Shown: positions 18,210-25,704 of the stretch, piece by piece
How positions within the stretch are numbered: the stretch's first letter is position 1
Layout: the number at the start of each line of letters is the position of its first letter
Source of the DNA: Kovacikia minuta CCNUW1
Lineage (GTDB): Bacteria > Cyanobacteriota > Cyanobacteriia > Leptolyngbyales > Leptolyngbyaceae
Assembly (NCBI RefSeq): GCF_020091585.1
Contig: NZ_CP083582.1
Location: forward strand, 2,232,001-2,296,000
DNA length: 64,000 bases
Direction of reading: 5' to 3'
The notes under the pieces: generated by a model
Database searches by the model: none
What the model saw: the letters and a program-made list of their open reading frames with translations, nothing else
What the model was told of the DNA's origin: nothing
Program-made: the position numbers and the translations under genes

Positions 18210-19457
18210 TCAGGCTTTGAACACAATTGCCGGATCAATGTGAGTCACCTTCTGAATGGCGAACAGAGCGGAACCAACACACATAAACACAGTAATACCA
18301 AAAACCCCGAAAGCGGTAGCAGGTGTAATTAAAATCATGATTCCTTTGGCTGCCATCGTCCAGGTTCCCAGACCTACGCAGAGTGCCATACTTGGCAGGT
18401 ATCCCAGCACTGCCATCCACAATGCCTGTTCCGTAATCACGCGATAGATGACCCAATCGGACGCCCCCATCGCTTTTAAGGTGCCAAATTCCTTCAGGTG
18501 GTCTGAAACTGATGAGTAGAGGATCTGACTGACGACGACCATGCCGACCACAAATCCAACAGCGGCTCCCAACCCCAGTATAAATCCGACCCCCGTTCGC
18601 TCTCGCCAGTAGGTGCTGGTGCGTTCAGCCATCTCTGCCTTAGTGTGGACAAAGGTGCCAGGAATGGCGCTTTCCAATCGTTGCTTAAGAGCTTGAGTAT
18701 CTTGTCCAACTGCTGCCTTAATCAGAACATAACTAATTGGATCTGCCAGGTTGAGCTTTCTGGGCGGTGCAGGAGGCTTTTTGGTAGCTGATTTGGGGGT
18801 GGATTTAAACTCATTGGTACATTCCAGATTCCCCGTCTGAATCTTGCAGTTTACCTGGGGAGATAGCCCCCCAAATAAGTAGGCATTGGCGGTCTCCAGG
18901 GATGCAAAAAGGTAGGCACTGGAAGTCATGGATTGGGTATCACGGGTTGTACCAACAAATTTCGCGGGTAAAGAAGAAACTTCGCCCGTATCCCCGATTT
19001 GATTTAGCCCCAGTTCCCTGGTATTTGATTCGTCCACCATGATTGTGTAGGGTTGGCTCAGGTCGCCCAGTTTACCCTGGGGCAGTTTCCAGTTAGCAAA
19101 CAATTGCCCATCGGGGTTGAACGCATAGATCCGAACACCATCGATTCGCCCATTTGGACCCCGCCAACGCACCCCCTGGATAGAGAGGGCCTCTGCCCGA
19201 TCGACCCCTTGAACCTGGCGTGCCTGCTTCAGTGCTTCGACGGTCAGGGATGTGGTCAACTCCAGATACTCCATTGATTGGTCAGCAACCCAGAGGTCAG
19301 CCGTGGATTGTTCGATCAGAAGAACCGTGGAGCGGGTGAAGCCATCCAGGATGCCTTTCTGAATAGTAATCAGGCTGACAGCAAACATGATGCCAGCCTG
19401 AGCCACCAGGAAGCGTGGGATGTCTTCAAACAGATTTTTGCGGGCAATGGAGGGCAT
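18210..19457 (-). CDS. FtsX/MacB-like ABC transporter permease (DevC type)
   Basis: A 415-residue permease: one N-terminal membrane helix (about 12-35), a large periplasmic domain (about 40-285) and three C-terminal helices (about 290-400) that carry the FtsX fold, including FGTLKAMGASDW. Works with the ATPase encoded downstream. A Pro/Lys-rich stretch in the periplasmic part (STPKSATKKPPAPP) is unusual. The sequence directly upstream of its ATG is a 13-copy heptamer array, with no ribosome binding site visible. Confidence 0.88.
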   Translation of the reverse strand: MPSIARKNLFEDIPRFLVAQAGIMFAVSLITIQKGILDGFTRSTVLLIEQSTADLWVADQSMEYLELTTSLTVEALKQARQVQGVDRAEALSIQGVRWRGPNGRIDGVRIYAFNPDGQLFANWKLPQGKLGDLSQPYTIMVDESNTRELGLNQIGDTGEVSSLPAKFVGTTRDTQSMTSSAYLFASLETANAYLFGGLSPQVNCKIQTGNLECTNEFKSTPKSATKKPPAPPRKLNLADPISYVLIKAAVGQDTQALKQRLESAIPGTFVHTKAEMAERTSTYWRERTGVGFILGLGAAVGFVVGMVVVSQILYSSVSDHLKEFGTLKAMGASDWVIYRVITEQALWMAVLGYLPSMALCVGLGTWTMAAKGIMILITPATAFGVFGITVFMCVGSALFAIQKVTHIDPAIVFKA

Positions 19458-19471
19458 GTTGAAGGGGGCAG

Positions 19472-19565
19472 GGGTGTGGGGTGTGGGGTGTGGGGTATGG
19501 GGTATGGGGTGTGGGGTGTGGGGTGTGGGGTGTGGGGTATGGGGTGTGGGGTGTGGGGTGTGGGG
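19472..19565 (+). repeat. Heptamer array (GGGTGTG)n
   Basis: About 13 tandem copies of GGGTGTG, some with A replacing G (GGGTATG). It occupies the 5' leader of the minus-strand permease gene. The 7-bp unit matches the short tandemly repeated repetitive (STRR) class described from cyanobacteria. Confidence 0.95.
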
Positions 19566-19676
19566 GTAGAATTTAGGAGCCAGAATCCAGAATTCAGGAG
19601 AGGCTCTTCGCTTTGACCCCTGACTCCTGGTTCCTGACTCCTGGCTCCTGGGCGAGAAAGTTAACTGCCTTCAGGG

Positions 19677-21083
19677 TTAACGAACTGCGCTGCTGAAATT
19701 GGGCGAAGTGGTCAGGTAGGAGGGCAGCGATTGGCGCAGGCGATCGCCATACAGCGCCAGCGCATTTCCACCGAGTAACCGTTCCAGGTATTCCCGATCG
19801 TAATCCATTACGGTTGCGGCATCGCGAACACAGCCTTTGAGCACCCCATCCCAGTGTCCATAGTCACCGGAGAAGCAGGCAACCTGCTTTCCTATCTCAC
19901 CCATGCCGACGGGCAAATAGGTTGGACCAGGATCATCAGATTCAAAGGAGACAAAAATTTGCCCCCGATCGAAATATTCCATGGGATCACGGTGGCGCAG
20001 ATCGTAATGTTCGTACAGACTGACATCATCAATTTTTGCCGGGTCTTTTTCCGCATTCCAGAGCAGGTCAAACAGGTTCTTTGCCTGGCTGATGACGTTG
20101 GTATTGGCGTGAGTACCCCGTTCCTGAATCATCAGTTTGGTAAATTCCATCAGAGATGGACGGTAGGGGGTTTTGGGGTCAAAATCGCGAATTCGCTTTT
20201 CCCAATGCTCATGCATGGCGTGGGCAAGGTCGGGAAGCCAGCCGCACCCGCCTTCCAGAAAGCCCACGCGGAGCGTTGGAAACTGCTCAAACGCACCATC
20301 AAAGACCATGCGCGACAGTGCCAACTGTTGCTGGTTACGCTGCACAAAGATATGGCTCAGGACAAAGGTTTCCATGTGGTCCGAAAGCCCGCCTACCATG
20401 TAGCTACCAGGGCTACCATGAATTCCCAGGGCAATATTGAGGTCTACGGCTGCCTGAAGAATGGGGCGAAAGTCAGGATGGCTAATCACCTTGCAAGTCC
20501 GCACTTCGGGAAAAGCCTCAGGTGCTTTGGGATGGGGAACGGGTAGGTTGGGGGGAACTGCGACGCCAATCATGCCCAGTTCATTCACACAACGATGCAT
20601 TTCTTTAACGGCTTCTTCCACGTCTTGCAGGGGAAGAACACCAATGGGCTTAAGGCGATTGTCGTAGCCCCGGCAGTCGTCTGCCATGTAATTATTCCAG
20701 GCACGACAGAGGGCAACTGCCAGGTCTTTATCTAGAATGCTGGGGAAAATTAGATTTAATGTGCCATAAATTACATGCACATCAATCCCTTCCTGGTCCA
20801 TATGTTCAATCCGTTTCTGATTGAACATTGCACCCATTGTGGTGTCGGGATGAAGTCCGCGAAATACACCAATACCTAAGCCCCGTGGGCGGGGAAATGT
20901 TTGTACCAGGTCATTCTTACCCGTAGCCGGGTTAAAGTCCAAAATCCTTGCCCGCTGGTCGCCCAGATTATCCACAATCAAGCCAACCCGATCGCGGTAT
21001 TGTGGCTCAACGTAATCTCGAAACACCAGAGGATTCTCTAGCTTGTGGGCATCTGCATCAATGACAGCTAAACCTTCGTACAT
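19677..21083 (-). CDS. Amidohydrolase-superfamily metal-dependent hydrolase (Amidohydro_2)
   Basis: A 468-residue TIM-barrel protein. The first metal ligands are in IDADAHKLE (residues about 8-16); a later His is in LGIHGSPG (about 225) and the final Asp in CFSGDYGHWDG (about 408). The end RLLGGNALALYG is typical of the family. Related proteins decarboxylate or hydrolyse aromatic or fatty substrates; the substrate here is unknown. GGAG lies 6 bases before ATG 21083. It is part of a minus-strand cluster with an Mpo1-like gene and a fatty-acid hydroxylase, which suggests lipid chemistry. Confidence 0.85.
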   Translation of the reverse strand: MYEGLAVIDADAHKLENPLVFRDYVEPQYRDRVGLIVDNLGDQRARILDFNPATGKNDLVQTFPRPRGLGIGVFRGLHPDTTMGAMFNQKRIEHMDQEGIDVHVIYGTLNLIFPSILDKDLAVALCRAWNNYMADDCRGYDNRLKPIGVLPLQDVEEAVKEMHRCVNELGMIGVAVPPNLPVPHPKAPEAFPEVRTCKVISHPDFRPILQAAVDLNIALGIHGSPGSYMVGGLSDHMETFVLSHIFVQRNQQQLALSRMVFDGAFEQFPTLRVGFLEGGCGWLPDLAHAMHEHWEKRIRDFDPKTPYRPSLMEFTKLMIQERGTHANTNVISQAKNLFDLLWNAEKDPAKIDDVSLYEHYDLRHRDPMEYFDRGQIFVSFESDDPGPTYLPVGMGEIGKQVACFSGDYGHWDGVLKGCVRDAATVMDYDREYLERLLGGNALALYGDRLRQSLPSYLTTSPNFSSAVR

Positions 21084-21099
21084 GCTTTCTCCAAGAAGG

Positions 21100-21295
21100 G
21101 GGTGTGGGGTATAGGGCGTGGGGTTAGGAGCTAGGGGTTAGGAGCTAGGGGTTAGGGGAGGCGTATGAGTTTTGAAGGATGAATTTTTGAGCTTAAAGAA
21201 CTAGCAGCATTTCTTTAACACTCAATTCGTAACTCTTAATTCTCAATTCTCAATTCCCCTGGCTCCTAGTCCCTAGTTCCTAGCCCCTACTCCCG
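21100..21295. repeat. Composite foldback repeat between two genes
   Basis: A purine arm with repeated GGGTTAGGAGCTAGG units (about 21118-21160) is followed by an AT-rich core (GAGTTTTGAAGGATGAATTT and CTTAATTCTCAATTC) and a pyrimidine arm with the complementary CTCCTAGTCCCTAGTTCC units (about 21258-21295). The arms can pair. The right arm overlaps the end of the Mpo1-like gene. Confidence 0.8.
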
Positions 21296-21602
21296 ATTTG
21301 CGAGTGAAGTAGTCTAAAACCTGGCGCAAACCAAACCAGTGGTCGAACGACCAGGATAGTGATGCCAGGATAGTGATGCCGGGATACTTGACAAAGGCAG
21401 GCTCATTTTTCTCAAAAAAAGCGTGTCCACCCAGTGCAAAGACCTGGGTCAACACCAGACAGAGAAGCGTTAGCCGCCAGTCAAAGAACAGTAAAATGAC
21501 CGCAGCGATCGCCAGCAAATTCGTCAAATGGTGCAAAACTTGATTAACAGGATTGCGGTGAGATGCGATGAAATGGGCTTTCGCCTCTTGGAAGTAGCTC
21601 AC
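21273..21602 (-). CDS. Mpo1-like (DUF962) small membrane protein
   Basis: A 109-residue protein with HRNPVNQVLHHLTN near the N terminus and GGHAFFEKNEPA in the middle, the pattern of the Mpo1/DUF962 family (yeast Mpo1 is a dioxygenase acting on 2-hydroxy fatty acids). Two hydrophobic segments lie at about 28-60. The GTG start at 21602 has a strong AAGGAGGAG site in front of it. The last residues (KSGVGARN) are encoded by repeat sequence, so the original C terminus may have been altered. Confidence 0.8.
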   Translation of the reverse strand: MSYFQEAKAHFIASHRNPVNQVLHHLTNLLAIAAVILLFFDWRLTLLCLVLTQVFALGGHAFFEKNEPAFVKYPGITILASLSWSFDHWFGLRQVLDYFTRKSGVGARN

Positions 21603-21777
21603 AGCTCCTCCTTAGTTAATTTTTGAAACGATTGCTAGGAACAATACCATAGGGAGCTTATGAAACAACAGGAGAGAATCAAAAGTCTTTGGGATTGGGT
21701 AGGAAGGAAAGGCTAAAGGATAAGGGCTAAAGGCTAAAAGATTGTGCGATTGTTTTATCCTCTAGCCTTTTGCCTTC

Positions 21778-22282
21778 CTAGCGCCATTTCAGTTCTAAAT
21801 ATCCCCGCTCCGGTTGGTTCAATTCCTGCTCGGTTAACCATTCGACGGGTTTGTAGGTACGAAAGATGTGATCCCACCAGTCCACTCCTAAGCCAAAGTT
21901 GTGATACCACATATTGTGCTTGTGATGGACGTAGTGGACAGGCATGGTCATCCAGAAGCACTTGGTGGGGTTGTCGTGCTGAAGCTGATGGGCGTAGGAC
22001 GAAAAGGCGGCATAGGTTACCCCTCCTAAAGTCCAACCAATGCCAGCCTCCAGGGAGTAGAAAAACATGGGCACCATGATGATGAAGGTACCTTTGATGT
22101 AATCCAAAAACTCCCACAGCACCCCTTGCCCCTCGTTCTTCCGATGGTGGTCTCGGTGGCGTTGCCCAAGCCGGAGCGAGGCATGCATCAAACGGTGTAC
22201 CCAATATTCCACCAAACTTGCCAGCACAAAGGCAAGCACAAAACAGCATTCCTGCGATCGTCAGTCTCATTACAACCGGCAT
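21778..22282 (-). pseudogene. Fatty-acid hydroxylase/sterol desaturase family protein, frameshifted near the N terminus
   Basis: The His clusters of the di-iron membrane hydroxylases are all present: HRLMH, HRDHH and HYVHHKHNMWYH. They lie in a frame that begins only at a GTG at 22239. The natural start seems to be the ATG at 22282 (MPVVMRLTIAG), which follows an excellent AAAGGAGG site but is in another frame. Removing one T from the TTTT run near 22245 joins the two into a smooth N terminus. A sequence error is possible. It lies 175 bp upstream of an Mpo1-like gene on the same strand; both families act on fatty acyl chains. Confidence 0.78.
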
Positions 22283-22752
22283 CTTTTCCTCCTTTCTCAC
22301 AAACTCCCACACAGGAAAGAGATTAGCGAATATTCTGAAACTTTTCTATAGGCAGGGGGCAGGGAGTTCAGCGGGAATTGAGTGTGAGAAGAGTTTTAAG
22401 TTTTGAGTTTTAAGTTGAAAGTGTGGAGCAGGCTTCAGCCTTGATCCTTCATCCTTGAGCCTTTCCCTATTCCTACCCGCGCCTGCTTTTGTAAGGAAAA
22501 GTTAAGTGTTATGATGCACACCAAGCAAAGCACGGGCGATCGGTTAAAAAATGAACTATTTATTGCAGAGGTCGCTGGACGATTTTAGGCAACTGGGCAC
22601 AGATGCCATGATCAGATCGTCTACTGAACCCGTAGGTAGATAGTGACTACTGGGATTTTGTCAGTCTAGATAGCAAATAGCCTGCTAGGCAAATATACTG
22701 TTGAGCGTGAGGCAATCGGCTATCTAAGAAAAAAAGGTGAGAGGAGTTAATT
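22283..22752. other. Intergenic region with composite heptamer repeat
   Basis: About 22345-22480 holds a composite repeat: GGCAGGGGGCAGGGAG, then GTTTTAAGTTTTGAGTTTTAAG, then a pyrimidine arm (CTTGATCCTTCATCCTTGAGCC). The remaining 270 bp form the leader of the downstream synthase gene and show nothing else I can name. GAGGAG before the GTG at 22753 is the ribosome binding site. Confidence 0.6.
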
Positions 22753-24030
22753 GTGCAAGTTGTTAAGGAGTACGTCCAGCGCTGGTACGAAAGTGGACTC
22801 GACCCAGATGATTACATCTGCCATCGAAAGCAGGGTAATCTGGTCGAGATAGAGGAAGTCTCAACTGGCAGGCATCTTGTTGTGCTTACGTTCTGCACGA
22901 ATGATGTGCTGGGGCTAACCCAGGAAGAGCCTGTTAAGGAAGCTGCAATCAATGCCATCCTGCAATATGGAACGTCCAATAGTTCCTGCTCGGTTCTGAG
23001 TGGTCGGATTGATTTGCATCGTCAGCTTGAAGACGAAATTTCAGCTTTTAAGCACTTGCCTCACACGCAACTATTCATTAACGCGTGGATGGCAATGCAG
23101 GCATTAATGGATGCCTTTTGCCATCTGGCGATTCCGGTGCCAGGGTTTCAGAATACACGGGAAACGTTGATTCTGACAGATGTCCTGAATCACGGGTGTA
23201 TTGTTTCAGCGGTTGCCAATGCGGGCACTCGTTCTGGGAAACTGTTTGGTCATAGCCCCAGAGTCAGGGTAAGGGCATATCGTCATTGTGATGTCGAAGA
23301 TTTGGCGCGCAAGCTCCAGCGGTATGCTCGTCCTGACGATCGCATCATGGTGATCTCAGATGCGGTTTTTTCGATGGATGGTGACATTGCTCCTTTGCCA
23401 GACATGATTGATGTCATGAGCCATTATGAAGGCAGCGTTCTGGTTATGGATGAGGCCCACGCCAGCGGGGCAATTGGGGAAACCGGGCGGGGGATTTATG
23501 AGTATTTCAATCTGTTGCCGCAGCAGGCGATCGAGCGGGGGGTGGTGCCGCTGATTATGACCACCTTTTCTAAGTTTGCGGCTTCGGCGGGGGCTGCCAT
23601 TAGTACCCACGTAGCAGAATTGAAACCCTTACTGAACGTTTCTCCGACATCGATCGGCACCATTTCTCTCGCACCTCCGATGACAGCCGCTGCCCTGGAG
23701 AGTATCCGGATTGTGCGTCGATTCCCAGAGCGGGTTAAACGCTTACAGGAGAATACCCGCTATCTGCGATCGCGGTTGGCTGCCCATGATTTCCTACCGA
23801 TCGGGGAAACCAATGTCATTCCGGTGATTCTACCACCGGAAATTAATCCCAAACTGTACGCGAGAGAACTGCTGGAGTACGGCATTTGGGTGTCACCGAT
23901 CTGGTTTATTGCCAAACCCCGGATTCGCATCACAGTCAATGCCCTCCATACGAAAGAGGAAATGGATAGACTGGTCGCAGCGATGGTAAAGGCACGGGAT
24001 CTGATCTATAAACCCACCATCAGCGCTTAA
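22753..24030 (+). CDS. Alpha-oxoamine synthase family PLP enzyme
   Basis: A 425-residue fold-type I PLP enzyme of the group that includes 8-amino-7-oxononanoate synthase, glycine C-acetyltransferase and serine palmitoyltransferase. Signs are YGTSNSSCSVLSG, the PLP-ring Asp and His in MDEAHASGAIG (about residues 232-242) and the Schiff-base Lys in TTFSKFAASAG (about 272). These enzymes join an amino acid to an acyl thioester. The sequence departs from typical BioF (for example DEAHASG instead of DEAHSTG), so a biotin role is not implied. The GTG start has GAGGAG seven bases upstream. A secreted protein gene follows after 2 bp. Confidence 0.85.
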   Translation: MQVVKEYVQRWYESGLDPDDYICHRKQGNLVEIEEVSTGRHLVVLTFCTNDVLGLTQEEPVKEAAINAILQYGTSNSSCSVLSGRIDLHRQLEDEISAFKHLPHTQLFINAWMAMQALMDAFCHLAIPVPGFQNTRETLILTDVLNHGCIVSAVANAGTRSGKLFGHSPRVRVRAYRHCDVEDLARKLQRYARPDDRIMVISDAVFSMDGDIAPLPDMIDVMSHYEGSVLVMDEAHASGAIGETGRGIYEYFNLLPQQAIERGVVPLIMTTFSKFAASAGAAISTHVAELKPLLNVSPTSIGTISLAPPMTAAALESIRIVRRFPERVKRLQENTRYLRSRLAAHDFLPIGETNVIPVILPPEINPKLYARELLEYGIWVSPIWFIAKPRIRITVNALHTKEEMDRLVAAMVKARDLIYKPTISA

Positions 24031-24032
24031 AG

Positions 24033-24404
24033 ATGACCTTCCATCAATGGGTTGGGTTGCAAGTAAAGAAACAGGTATGGTTGCTGACTTTAGCAACCAT
24101 ACTTCATCTGTTGATGATTCCCTTTGTAGCTATTCAGGTCAGGGCACAAACCCCTAACAGCAAGACTCCTGATCCTCCCCAACAACCCCTCAGACCAGCG
24201 GCTAACCCGTGGCAACCGGATGATTTTCAAAGAGCGATGGTTTTGGGAACCACCATGCCCAACGAGATGCCCATGCCTGTCGTTCCTTTAGGATCTCCGC
24301 AGGGAATCGATAACACGCTACCTGCGATCGAAGAAATTCCCCCCCTATTCAAGAAACCACTACCGATTATTAGTCCAGCTAAGCCCCCTGCGACCAAGCC
24401 CTAA
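24033..24404 (+). CDS. Secreted proline-rich protein, unknown
   Basis: A 123-residue protein with an N-terminal signal peptide (hydrophobic residues about 15-36, likely cleaved after VRA) followed by a low-complexity Pro-rich mature part (for example DPPQQPLRP and a PIISPAKPPATKP tail). It begins 2 bp after the oxoamine synthase stop, so the pair is probably one transcript. No domain is recognised. Confidence 0.65.
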   Translation: MTFHQWVGLQVKKQVWLLTLATILHLLMIPFVAIQVRAQTPNSKTPDPPQQPLRPAANPWQPDDFQRAMVLGTTMPNEMPMPVVPLGSPQGIDNTLPAIEEIPPLFKKPLPIISPAKPPATKP

Positions 24405-24409
24405 AGGGT

Positions 24410-24738
24410 GTGGGGTGTGGGGTGTGGGGTGTGGAAAAGAGTTTTGAGTTTTGAGTTTTGAGTTGAAACTGAAGCGGGAGAGGTGAGGGGGTGAGGGGGT
24501 AATAGGGTGAGGAAATGAGGAGTGAGGAGTGAGGGAATACTTTTCATCCCTCATCCCTCATCCCACTTTTTTATCCCTCATCCCTCATCCCTCATCCCTC
24601 ATCCTTCATCCCCCATCCCTCATCCTTCATCCCCCATCCCTCATCCCTCATCCCACTTTTTTATCCCTCATCCCTCATCCCTCATCCCTCATCCCTCATC
24701 CCACTTTTTTATCCTTTATCCTTCCCCATCCCTCCCTT
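24410..24738. repeat. Large composite heptamer repeat
   Basis: It has three modules: (GGGTGTG)n at 24408-24433, (AGTTTTG)n at about 24440-24462, then purine-rich sequence (GAGGGGGTGAGG, AGGAGTGAGG), and a long pyrimidine arm with many copies of CATCCCT at 24541-24735. The pyrimidine arm has higher-order structure: the block CATCCCACTTTTTTATCC occurs three times. Frames that cross it encode only translated repeats (IPHPSS). Confidence 0.9.
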
Positions 24739-25113
24739 CTAGTTCCATCCAAGTGCTTCACTAATTTGCTCAGCCAGTTTCAGGGGACGGAATGGTTTTG
24801 CAAAGATGGCAGCGATATCTAAATCGGCAAAACTGTCCTGATCCGACTGCTGAACCTTAGCAGTGACTAAGATCACTGGGATTTGTTGGGTTGCCGGGTC
24901 TGCCTTCAATTTCTGTAGGGTTGATCGCCCATCCATATCGGGCATCATCATGTCTAACAGAATGGCATCAGGCTGATGGTCAGTTGCCATACTCAATGCC
25001 TCCTGCCCTGAACAGGCTGTCAGGACACTCCAGCCAGCTCCCATTTCTAATCCCAGTTGGGCGATCGCACGGACATCTTCCTCATCATCAACAATCAGGA
25101 TCTGTCTGCTCAT
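24739..25113 (-). CDS. Single-domain response regulator (CheY-like)
   Basis: The product is about 124 residues and consists of one receiver domain: acidic pocket in ILIVDDEED, phosphoacceptor Asp in ILLDMMMPDMDG (about residue 53), Thr in ILVTAKV, and Lys in IFAKPFRP. No output domain. The start at 25113 (MSRQILIV) is chosen over 25164 because the receiver begins there. The repeat-rich sequence of the preceding entry comes directly after its stop. Confidence 0.9.
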   Translation of the reverse strand: MSRQILIVDDEEDVRAIAQLGLEMGAGWSVLTACSGQEALSMATDHQPDAILLDMMMPDMDGRSTLQKLKADPATQQIPVILVTAKVQQSDQDSFADLDIAAIFAKPFRPLKLAEQISEALGWN

Positions 25114-25205
25114 TCTGCGGCTCCGCACGTATGATAAAAATTTGCAAATTACTTTAACACCCAATCGGGAAGAAGTAGGGAAGAAAGAAATAGGGGTTAG
25201 GTGTC

Positions 25206-25563
25206 AGAGGATGCTTGAAAAGGTATGGACTGTAAGATGCAACACTCAGAGATCCCCCCTAACCCCCCTTAAAAAGCTACCGTGTACACACAAGTCGGAA
25301 ATCTGTGAACACAAGTCCTGAAACCCTTGCTCTGCCTCAACTTTGGAAATTGGCTGAAATCTCAATAATCTCGGCTTATTGAGAACCGGCAACGAGAAAT
25401 CAAGGTTGTGGAGGATCAGGTTTTCGGAAAACGAATCAGCGATCGACTTGTGTGTACACCGTAGCCTTAAAAAGGGGAAACAGGCTTAAAGTCCCCCTGA
25501 TTAAGGGGGACTTAGGGGGATCGCATCTTTGCTACCGACAATAGGACTTTTCAAACACCCTCT
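25206..25563 (+). repeat. Older MITE, copy 1, hosting a 190-bp nested element
   Basis: The ends are imperfect inverted repeats (AGAGGATGCTTGAAAAGG at 25206 and the complement of AGAGGGTGTTTGAAAAGT ending at 25563). Internally it has the GATCCCCC and GGGGGATC blocks and the CTTAAAAAGG centre common in cyanobacterial interspersed repeats. Without the nested element it is about 168 bp. A second copy in the opposite orientation is at 40283-40646. Confidence 0.85.
25276..25465 (+). mobile_element. 190-bp non-autonomous element with 22-bp terminal inverted repeats, copy 1
   Basis: The left end (25276-25297) and the complement of the right end (25444-25465) are the same except for one base; the shared core is GTGTACACACAAGTCG. 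About 10 bp of flanking sequence (CCTTAAAAAG) occur on both sides and look like a target duplication. No reading frame of note. Identical by eye over all 190 bp to 40384-40573. Confidence 0.85.
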
Positions 25564-25616
25564 CAAGTGGTAGGTGGTAGGCAATTGTGACAGGTTAAGG
25601 AGAAAGCGCTTTTGTC

Positions 25617-25693
25617 CTAATTCCTAATTCCTAATTCCTAATTCCTAATTCCTAATTCCTAATTCCTAATTCCTAATTCCTAATTCCTAATTC
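25617..25693 (+). repeat. Heptamer array (CTAATTC)11
   Basis: Eleven perfect tandem copies of CTAATTC directly downstream of the minus-strand hybrid kinase gene (its stop is at 25705). Confidence 0.97.
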
Positions 25694-25704
25694 TTCTCCA
25701 CTCC

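Noticed and set aside
17155-19457. Assignment as a complete heterocyst DevBCA exporter
   Set aside because: No membrane-fusion (DevB) gene is adjacent and sequence similarity is closer to the general MacB/LolD class.
21755-22312. A 185-codon minus-strand frame as an independent gene
   Set aside because: Its first part is the N terminus of the fatty-acid hydroxylase before the frameshift; after that it is an out-of-frame shadow of the His-box region.
24541-24735. Possible CRISPR array
   Set aside because: Units are contiguous 7-mers without spacers, and no cas genes are nearby. The same holds for the other arrays.
24522-24822. Open frames of 80-97 codons encoding IPHPSSLIPHPSS-type peptides
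   Set aside because: They are translations of the CATCCCT heptamer array with no start context and no conserved domain.
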